A model generated the notes under the pieces. That model was not told the origin of the DNA and searched no databases. It saw only the letters and a list, made by a program, of their open reading frames with translations. Of a stretch of DNA of 64,000 nucleotides, positions 57,947-64,000 are shown in pieces; position 1 is the stretch's first letter; every line of letters begins with the position of its first letter. This DNA is from CAVRUD01 sp963849635 (GTDB lineage: Bacteria; Chloroflexota; Chloroflexia; Thermomicrobiales; UBA6265). The stretch lies in assembly GCA_963849635.1 (NCBI GenBank), contig CAWKIA010000023.1, positions 62,001 to 126,000 on the forward strand. The letters run 5' to 3'. The position numbers were made by a program, and so were the translations under genes.

Positions 57947-59063
57947 ATGTCTGATACGCAGGTCACATCCGACACACTGACGCAGGAACAGGTCATCGAC
58001 GCCATCCGCGGCGTCAAAGAGCCCGAGATCGGCCGCGGTCTGGTCGAACTGAAGATGGTCCCGAACGTCGCAGATCAGCGGGCGCGACGTCAATCTGACG
58101 GTCGAACTCGCTGCGCCGATCTCTCCGACGAAGCCCCAGATCGAACAGGACCTCCGGGCCGCCCTGGCCGCGATCCCCGATCTGGGCGAAGTGACCATCA
58201 CCTGGACGAACCGGGTCCGCGCCTCCGGTGGGGGGCGCTCTGACGCCCAGCCGATCAAGGGCGTCAAGAACACGATCGCCGTCGCCTCCGGCAAGGGCGG
58301 GGTCGGCAAGAGCACCGTCGCGGTCAACCTGGCCGTCGCGCTGGCCGCCGCCGGGGCCAAGGTCGGGCTGCTCGACGCCGATGTCTACGGCCCCAGCATC
58401 CCCCTGATGATGGGCCGCCAGGACAAGCCCCTCATGCGCGGCGGCAAGATCGTGCCGCTGGAGGCCCACGGCGTCCACCTGATGAGCATCGGCTTCATCC
58501 TCGATCCGGACAAAGCCCTCATCTGGCGCGGACCGCTCGTCGCCCAGCTCATCACCCAGTTCCTCAACGATGTCGATTGGGGAGAGCTCGACTACCTGAT
58601 CATCGACCTGCCGCCCGGCACCGGCGACGTCCAGCTCACCCTGGTCCAGAAGATCCCGATCTCCGGCGCGGTGATCGTCGCCACCCCGCAGGATGTCGCC
58701 CTGGCCGACGCGGTCAAGGGCCTCAAGATGTTCCAGGAGGTTAAGACCCCGATCCTGGGCATCGTCGAGAACATGAGCGGCTTCGTCTGCCCCGAGTGCA
58801 AGACGGTTCACTACATCTTCCGCCAGGGCGGCGGCAAGCGCGTGGCCGCGGAGCACGACGTCCCCTTCCTCGGCGAGATCCCGATCGAGCCCGCCATCGT
58901 CGAAGGGGGCGATACCGGCCTCCCGATCGTCGTAGCTGCCCCAGATGGGCTCAGCGGCCAGGCCTTCGCCGCGATCGCCGGCCGGGTCGCCAGCCGCCTC
59001 GCCGCCGATGCCATCGCCAAGCCGCGCAAGCCCACGATCATGCTCCGCCCTGCTGCTCGTTAG
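57947..59063 (+). CDS. mrp: Mrp/NBP35-type iron-sulfur carrier ATPase with a frameshift in its N-terminal domain
   Basis: About 372 residues. The N-terminal MIP18/DUF59 domain (TQEQVIDAIRGVKEPEIGRG, after the break VNLTVELAAPISPTKPQIEQ) is split by a single extra base near 58075. The P-loop domain is intact: IAVASGKGGVGKSTVAVNLA, LLDADVYGPSIPLMMG, YLIIDLPPGTGDVQLT. The cluster-binding CPEC is present in SGFVCPECKTVHYIF. It carries Fe-S clusters to apoproteins. A strong terminator follows. Confidence 0.9.
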
Positions 59064-59098
59064 CCCGTCAACCATTTCGTCTCAATCACAGCGAAAGC

Positions 59099-59135
59099 CA
59101 GAACCCCGGCAGGGAAATCTGCCGGGGTTCTGTTT
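59099..59135 (+). terminator. Rho-independent terminator after mrp
   Basis: CAGAACCCCGGCAG pairs perfectly with CTGCCGGGGTTCTG (14 bp) around GGAAAT and is followed by TTT, 36 bases after the mrp stop. Confidence 0.85.
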
Positions 59136-59185
59136 CAGAGCATTCGTGGTTCGTCGAACTCAGTTCAATAGCCCAGCGCGGAGCC

Positions 59186-59362
59186 TTAGTCACCAGCGTC
59201 GATGACTTTTGCCTTGACGGCATCCACAAGGTCCGGAGTTATTTCCAGGCCATGGTCTTCGACGGCGTGCTTCGCAACTTGGGCGAGCAGTTCCTCTTCC
59301 GTCTCCGCCTCGAAATGGTGCTGACAACCGGGGACAACTTCTCCGCACGCAATGGTCTTCAT
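59186..59362 (-). CDS. DUF1059 family small protein
   Basis: A 58-residue protein, MKTIACGEVVPGCQHHFEAE, TEEELLAQVAKHAVEDHGLE. The Cys, CxHHF and His residues form a likely small metal-binding fold, typical of DUF1059. The ATG at 59362 has AAAGGAGGA upstream; the longer frame is not used. It faces mrp, with the terminator between them. Confidence 0.85.
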   Translation of the reverse strand: MKTIACGEVVPGCQHHFEAETEEELLAQVAKHAVEDHGLEITPDLVDAVKAKVIDAGD

Positions 59363-59658
59363 CACCCGTCCTCCTTTGGAGTCCCTGTGTTCGCACGGCT
59401 TCAGTGCCGCACGCTGCAACAATCCGAGTGAACTTGGCCGGGTAGTTGCCTTCTGTACTCTACGTCCTTGGTTCCACAATAGATAGCGAGATGGCGATTG
59501 CCAGAATGTGCTTCGGCGCCCTGGAGCCCGCCGCTACATGGTCCTGTTCACGCCCGACCGCTATGATGGCTTTTCGGTGGCATGCTCAATGCCTGTCGCG
59601 GCGGTCTGCTGAGTCGCCGCTGTGACACATGGATATCGAATTCTGGAGGTCAGGCCGG

Positions 59659-60594
59659 GTGGCAAGTGCCGTCCATCATCGCAACGAGGGCCGCGGCGGT
59701 CCCGCGCCGGCCGCGCCGTCTGGCTGGGGCCTGTGGGTGCTTGCGGCCCGGCCACGCACCCTGCCAGCGGCGGTCGCTCCCGTGGTCACCGGCACCGGGG
59801 TGGCGATTGCCGAGGATGGCTTCTGGTTGCCGGCGGCGCTGGCTGCCGTCCTCGTCGCCCTCCTTCTCCAGATCGGGGCCAATCTCGCCAACGATGTCTT
59901 CGACTTCCGGCGCGGCGCCGACACGGCCGAGCGCCTGGGACCGCCCCGCGTCACCCAGCGTGGCCTGATCGCCCCGGAGCGCGTCCTCCGGGCGACCTGG
60001 ATCGTGCTGGCGGCGGCACTCCTGCCGGGGGCCTATCTGGTGATCCGGGGTGGGTGGCCGATTCTCGCCCTGGGGCTGATCGCGATCGTGGCCGCCCTGG
60101 CCTACACCGGCGGGCCCTTTCCGCTCGGCTATCACGGCCTGGGGGAGGTGGCGGTCTTCGTCTTCTTCGGCCTGGTCGCCGTCGCGGGGACGGCCTATGT
60201 CCAGACCGGCGACCTCACTGGCCTGGCCCTGGCCGCGAGCGTGCCGATGGGCGCCATCGCCGCCGCTATCCTGGTGGTGAATAACCTGCGCGATCTGCCC
60301 ACCGACCGCGCCGCCGGCAAGCGCACGCTAGCGGTCCGCCTCGGCCGGCGCGCCACGATTGTCGAGTACACCCTTCTCCTCGCGGTGGCGTTCCTCGTGC
60401 CGCCCGTCCTGTGGCTCTCCGGGGAGACGGGCGCCTGGGTGCTGCTGCCCTGGTTGGCGCTGCCCCTGGCCTACGGGCTCATCCGGGCGGTCGCTCACGA
60501 GTCTGGCCGGCCATTGAACGCCAGGTTGGCGGGAACGGCGCGGCTGCAACTGGTCTTCGGGGTGCTCTTCGCCATCGGAGTTGCCGTACCCTAG
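59659..60594 (+). CDS. menA: 1,4-dihydroxy-2-naphthoate polyprenyltransferase
   Basis: UbiA-family membrane enzyme attaching the prenyl tail in menaquinone synthesis. The first Asp-rich motif is GANLANDVFDFRRGADTAER, the second NNLRDLPTDRAAGKRTLAVR. Eight or nine hydrophobic helices are seen, from LAARPRTLPAAVAPVVTGTG to LQLVFGVLFAIGVAVP. The GTG at 59659 has GGAGGTC at the right distance; the ATG at 59629 has none. menG follows on the same strand, 124 bases later. Confidence 0.92.
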   Translation: MASAVHHRNEGRGGPAPAAPSGWGLWVLAARPRTLPAAVAPVVTGTGVAIAEDGFWLPAALAAVLVALLLQIGANLANDVFDFRRGADTAERLGPPRVTQRGLIAPERVLRATWIVLAAALLPGAYLVIRGGWPILALGLIAIVAALAYTGGPFPLGYHGLGEVAVFVFFGLVAVAGTAYVQTGDLTGLALAASVPMGAIAAAILVVNNLRDLPTDRAAGKRTLAVRLGRRATIVEYTLLLAVAFLVPPVLWLSGETGAWVLLPWLALPLAYGLIRAVAHESGRPLNARLAGTARLQLVFGVLFAIGVAVP

Positions 60595-60718
60595 AGCGTT
60601 CGTCGGCATGGCTGGCCGCGTCTCGGGCCGCCCGGGACGGTCAGCGTCGTGCGACCGGAAGAGAGGGTGAAGGGCAAATAATGATGGGACGAGCAGCCGT
60701 GGATGAGGACCAGTCGAG

Positions 60719-61459
60719 ATGAGCGATCCGGTGGCGCGGGCCAGGCGCGGGGCGCTCAACGCCCCACGGGACATCCGCGAGATGTTCGGCCGGATTACGA
60801 AGCGCTACGACCTCGTCAATCGCCTGATGACGGGCGGGATGGATCGTCGCTGGCGGCGTCAGGTCGCCTCCCTGGCGTTGGCGGCCGCCCCCGCCGAGCG
60901 GCCGCCGCGTATCCTCGATGTCGCCACCGGCACCGGCGATCTGGCCCTGACGCTGGCCGATGTCGGGGCAGCCCGCAAAGCGGTAGTCGTCGGTCTGGAC
61001 TTCGTCGGGCCGATGATCGCGGCGGCCGTTGCCAAGCGCGGCGCTCGTTCCCTTGCTCTGCTGGTCGGCGATGCGATGCGCCTTCCGTTCCCGGACGCCT
61101 CCTTCGACGCCGTCACCGTCGCTTTTGGCCTGCGCAACATGCCGGACTACGGGGCTGCCTTGCGCGAGATGGCCCGCGTCCTCCGCCCCGGCGGCCGGGT
61201 GATCGTGCTGGAGTTGACCCCCATGCACCGCCCAGTCCTGGGCCGCCTCTTCGGCCTCTACTTCGGCCGGATCGTGCCCTTCGCTGGTGGCCTGATCAGC
61301 GGCGACCGGGCCGCGTACGCCTATCTGCCCCGCTCCGTCGCCGCCTTCCCCCCCGCCGAGGATCTGGCCGACCTGATGCGCTCCACCGGCCTGACCGACG
61401 TCTGCTACGAGCTCCGCGGCGCCGGCACCGTCGCCATCCACCACGCCACCCGGATCTGA
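60719..61459 (+). CDS. menG: Demethylmenaquinone methyltransferase (UbiE/MenG)
   Basis: A 246-residue SAM-dependent C-methyltransferase performing the last step of menaquinone synthesis. The N-terminus DIREMFGRITKRYDLVNRLM is diagnostic; the SAM site is ILDVATGTGDLALTLADVGA, and later AFGLRNMPDYGAALREMARV and GGRVIVLELTPMH. Its partner menA lies directly upstream. A G/C hairpin follows the stop. Confidence 0.93.
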   Translation: MSDPVARARRGALNAPRDIREMFGRITKRYDLVNRLMTGGMDRRWRRQVASLALAAAPAERPPRILDVATGTGDLALTLADVGAARKAVVVGLDFVGPMIAAAVAKRGARSLALLVGDAMRLPFPDASFDAVTVAFGLRNMPDYGAALREMARVLRPGGRVIVLELTPMHRPVLGRLFGLYFGRIVPFAGGLISGDRAAYAYLPRSVAAFPPAEDLADLMRSTGLTDVCYELRGAGTVAIHHATRI

Positions 61460-61473
61460 CGCCGTCCAACGCT

Positions 61474-61507
61474 CCCCCTTCCCCCTGCCGCAGCGGGGGG
61501 AAGGGGG
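61474..61507. terminator. Hairpin terminator between menG and the NmrA-like gene
   Basis: CCCCCTTCCCCC and GGGGGGAAGGGGG pair around TGCCGCAGC between two convergent genes. Confidence 0.7.
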
Positions 61508-61547
61508 CCGGGGGTTAGGGGGCCACACCGGCGCCGCGAGCGTTCGT

Positions 61548-62420
61548 CTACGCCGCCCTGGCCTGGAAGAACCCGGCGTGGTCCCGGACGAATTGAGCGA
61601 GCCCGCGTGGCTCGCGCCCAGTCAGGTTGCGCACGACGCCGCTGGTTCGGTCCTGGTCGCCCCGGCGGAGGAAGCCGAAGATCGCCACGATCTGGTCCGC
61701 CACGAACTCCGGCATGCCGGAGGCCACTAACCCCTGCCGCGCCGCCTCGTCCGGAACCGGCACGAACTGGACGGGCTTGCCCGCCACGGCGGCGAACTCT
61801 TCCGCGACCCGCTCGAAGGAGATCGCCTCTGGCCCGGTGAGGGTGTAGGTCCGTCCGTCGTGCGTCGTCTCGGTGAACGTCACGGCGGCAACCGCCGCGA
61901 TGTCGCGGGGATCGATCATGGCGACTCGCGCCCCGGCGGCGGGCACGAACAGGCTGCCCGCCTGCCGGATGGCATCCGCCGAGCCGAACAGATTGGTCAT
62001 GTTGAAGGTCGGTCGCAGGACGACGGCCGGGACCTCCGTCGCCTTCAGATGGGCCTCGATCGTCCCGTGCCAATCCCAGAACGCCACCGGCGATCCGATC
62101 TCGGCTCCCAACGCGGAGAGCTTCACGATTCTCGCTACCCCTGCCTCCCGCGCCGCGTCGATCACGCCGGTCTCGTACGCGACCTGGCGTGGATCGTTGG
62201 CGCAGGCGAGGAAGACGCCGTCCACACCGGCCATCGCCCGCCGCACGGACGCCGCGTCGCCGAAGTCGCCCGTGACGACCTCCACCCCACCGCCGAACAT
62301 CCCGGCGGCCTTGGCCGCGTCTCGGACGAAGGCCCGCACGGTGACCCCCCGCCCCTGGAGTTCCCGTACCACCCCGGAGCCAACGTTACCCGTTGCCCCG
62401 GTTACCAATACCTGCTTCAT
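61548..62420 (-). CDS. NmrA-like NAD(P)-binding protein, copy 1
   Basis: A 290-residue atypical short-chain dehydrogenase. NAD(P) motif is MKQVLVTGATGNVGSGVVRE, followed by GGVEVVTGDFGDAASVRRAM and GVDGVFLACANDPRQVAYET. VAFWDWHGTIEAHLKATEVP is typical of the NmrA/TMR group, which act as redox sensors or quinone/azo reductases. A paralogue lies 145 bases upstream on the same strand. Confidence 0.87.
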   Translation of the reverse strand: MKQVLVTGATGNVGSGVVRELQGRGVTVRAFVRDAAKAAGMFGGGVEVVTGDFGDAASVRRAMAGVDGVFLACANDPRQVAYETGVIDAAREAGVARIVKLSALGAEIGSPVAFWDWHGTIEAHLKATEVPAVVLRPTFNMTNLFGSADAIRQAGSLFVPAAGARVAMIDPRDIAAVAAVTFTETTHDGRTYTLTGPEAISFERVAEEFAAVAGKPVQFVPVPDEAARQGLVASGMPEFVADQIVAIFGFLRRGDQDRTSGVVRNLTGREPRGLAQFVRDHAGFFQARAA

Positions 62421-62565
62421 GGCGTTCCATTCCTTTCTGCCCGCCCCGATTCCCGGGACGGGATGCTGTTCACGTTCGTAGCGAAGACGTTCGTCGGGCC
62501 GGAGATTGGCTGGCGCGGCGAGCCACGCGGCCCACGGTCCGAGCGGCGGGGACAGTTGGTGTCCA

Positions 62566-63435
62566 TCATGCGCTCGCCTGGAAGCGCCCGGCGTGGTCCC
62601 GGGCGAACTGGGAGATGCTCCGTGGCTCGCGCCCGGTCAGGTCGCGGACAGTTTGAGTGGTCTTGCTCTGGTCTCCCCGGCGGAGGATGCCGAACAGGGT
62701 CACGATCTGGGGTATGGCGAACTCCGGGTACCCGAGCCCGATGAGGGTCGGGCCCGCCGTCTCGTCGGGCAGGTCGACGTATCGCACACTCCTGCCTGCT
62801 ACATCTGAGAGTTCCTTCGCGACCTGCTCGAAGGTGATCGCGGTTGGGCCGGTGACGGTGTATGTTTGGTCGCCATGCTCCTCTCCGAGGAGGGCCGCAG
62901 CGGCCACGGCGGAGATATCCCTGGGGTCGACCATCGCCACACTGGCCCTGTTCGCCGGCATTGCCAGGACGCCATCCCGGCGGACCTCATCCGCCCAGAC
63001 GAGCAGGTTGGTCATCTTGAAGGTCGGCCGGAGCACAACCGCCGGAATCCCCGACGTCCGCAGGTGCGCCTCGACCTGTCCTTGCCAGTCCCAGAACGCC
63101 ACGGGTGACCCGACCGCCGCCCCGTGGGCCGAGAGCTGGACGATCCGCCGAACGCCCGCCTCCCTGGCCGCGTCGATCACACCGATCCCGTAGTCCACCT
63201 GCTGTGGAACCGCGGAGCAGGTGAGGAAGACCCGCTCAACCCCAACCATTGCGCGCCGCACCGACGCCGCGTCCGCAAAGTCTCCGGTGACGATCTCGAC
63301 GCCGGTCCCGAACATCGCGGTGGCCTTGTCCGGGTCCCGGACGAAGGCGCGCACGGCGACGCCTCGGTCTAGCAATTCCCGCACAACGCCGGAGCCAACA
63401 GTTCCCGTCGCCCCGGTGACGAGTATCCGATTCAT
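62566..63435 (-). CDS. NmrA-like NAD(P)-binding protein, copy 2
   Basis: A 289-residue paralogue of the next gene, colinear along its full length (MNRILVTGATGTVGSGVVRE, VEIVTGDFADAASVRRAMVG, VAFWDWQGQVEAHLRTSGIP). It shares the same C-terminal GREPRSISQFARDHAGRFQA. The pair arose by tandem duplication. It begins five bases from the stop of the partial FAD-linked oxidase gene, so the three may form one unit. Confidence 0.87.
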   Translation of the reverse strand: MNRILVTGATGTVGSGVVRELLDRGVAVRAFVRDPDKATAMFGTGVEIVTGDFADAASVRRAMVGVERVFLTCSAVPQQVDYGIGVIDAAREAGVRRIVQLSAHGAAVGSPVAFWDWQGQVEAHLRTSGIPAVVLRPTFKMTNLLVWADEVRRDGVLAMPANRASVAMVDPRDISAVAAAALLGEEHGDQTYTVTGPTAITFEQVAKELSDVAGRSVRYVDLPDETAGPTLIGLGYPEFAIPQIVTLFGILRRGDQSKTTQTVRDLTGREPRSISQFARDHAGRFQASA

Positions 63436-63440
63436 GGATG

Positions 63441-64000
63441 TTACCGGCCCTCTCGGCCGCCCATAGTGGGCGGGATATTACGGTTGAAGCGGAAGCGGTT
63501 CTCCGGGTCGTAGGCGTCCTTGAGCGCGACCAGCCGGTCCCAGTCCGCGGCCGGGTAGGCGGCTCGAATCCGGTCCTCCCCGGGATCCAATTCCAGGTAG
63601 TTGAGGCATGTCTCCCCCGTCTGGAAGGGACGCATCGCCTCGATCAGGCGGTCCATATGGGTCGAGGCGGCCGCGGCCATCTCAGGGTTGAACGTCGCCC
63701 CGATGGCATTCAGCGAGTACCGGGCGCCTCCGCTGCCGATGGGGCTCAGGCGCTCCGGTGATCGGGCCAAAGCCCCACCGAGCTGGCGTAGCTCGACGAT
63801 CGCCAGGGGCGATCCCGATCCCGCCCCCGCGACCATCACCAGGGCATCGATTGCCCCTGGCGAGAGATCGGTGAGCAGATCAGCCCGCTGGATGATCCCG
63901 ATCGGATCGACCGGGTCCCGGCTGATCGTCTCCATCGCCGCCACCGGCAGCTCGCCGAAGGTGTCCATGATCGGCGCGCCAAGCCCGGTGCGGATGGGCT
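63441..64000 (-). CDS. FAD-linked oxidase, berberine-bridge-enzyme type (N-terminus off window)
   Basis: The C-terminal 185 residues of a VAO-type flavoprotein. The end motif YLELDPGEDRIRAAYPAADW, RLVALKDAYDPENRFRFNRN is the BBE (PF08031) domain. The frame is open to the window edge (PIRTGLGAPIMDTFGELP), so the FAD-binding domain must lie beyond base 64000. Such enzymes oxidise alcohols, sugars or alkaloids. Confidence 0.86.
   Translation of the reverse strand, partial: PIRTGLGAPIMDTFGELPVAAMETISRDPVDPIGIIQRADLLTDLSPGAIDALVMVAGAGSGSPLAIVELRQLGGALARSPERLSPIGSGGARYSLNAIGATFNPEMAAAASTHMDRLIEAMRPFQTGETCLNYLELDPGEDRIRAAYPAADWDRLVALKDAYDPENRFRFNRNIPPTMGGREGR

Overview
The window is a 64 kb piece of a GC-rich bacterial chromosome. 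The gene families suggest a Chloroflexota (Thermomicrobia/Sphaerobacter-like) organism. Pointers are two Uma2 proteins in tandem, many DinB/mycothiol-type proteins, a PucR regulator, an ECF-type S component, menaquinone genes menA-menG, Tat-exported flavoprotein and secreted proteins carrying 'TPDATPA' linkers. This placement is inference from gene content and composition; no rRNA, tRNA or CRISPR array was found.

Layout. 0-3 kb: pyruvate dehydrogenase genes E1alpha-E1beta-E2 on the minus strand, E1beta with a one-base frameshift. 3-10.7 kb: Uma2 pair, broken kinase, two tandem TetR genes, an ECF sigma factor sharing an 18-bp palindromic operator with the second TetR gene, DinB and VOC proteins. 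11-14.8 kb: a Fic/Doc module between a truncated copy and the full copy of an ABC ATPase gene, followed by two ABC-2 permeases. 14.8-15.5 kb: MazF-like toxin-antitoxin pair. 15.5-16.1 kb: an AhpD/carboxymuconolactone-decarboxylase-like gene with in-frame UGA at the second Cys of CxxC and a SECIS-like hairpin, i.e. a candidate selenoprotein. 16-32 kb: RidA, methyltransferase, nucleoside phosphorylase, PPC domain plus GH20 hexosaminidase, ECF S component, PucR, rhomboid protease, YmdB phosphodiesterase, LysR, DMT transporter. 32-36 kb: SMC. 36-39.5 kb: PotA-like remnant, PHP phosphoesterase, haloalkane dehalogenase-like hydrolase. About 39.9-44.2 kb: a visibly lower-GC integrated element with PrimPol/SF3 helicase. 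44-64 kb: secreted and small proteins, GNAT, GH16-like, Tat flavoprotein, a run of frameshifted genes, alkylsulfatase-like MBL protein, Mrp ATPase, menA-menG, two NmrA-like reductases and a partial FAD-linked oxidase.

Two things run through the whole window. The first is a set of intergenic palindromic repeats. One family has a shared 29-bp inverted core flanked by period-7 direct repeats that face each other, and the heptad sequence differs between copies. A second family lies inside coding frames of SMC and LysR. The second theme is a high number of single-base frameshifts (pdhB, GH20, MBL, Mrp and three consecutive genes at 51.9-54.1 kb). These may be real decay or assembly indels, so reading-frame claims there need raw-read support. 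The candidate selenoprotein is different in kind: its frame is not shifted, only interrupted by one UGA.
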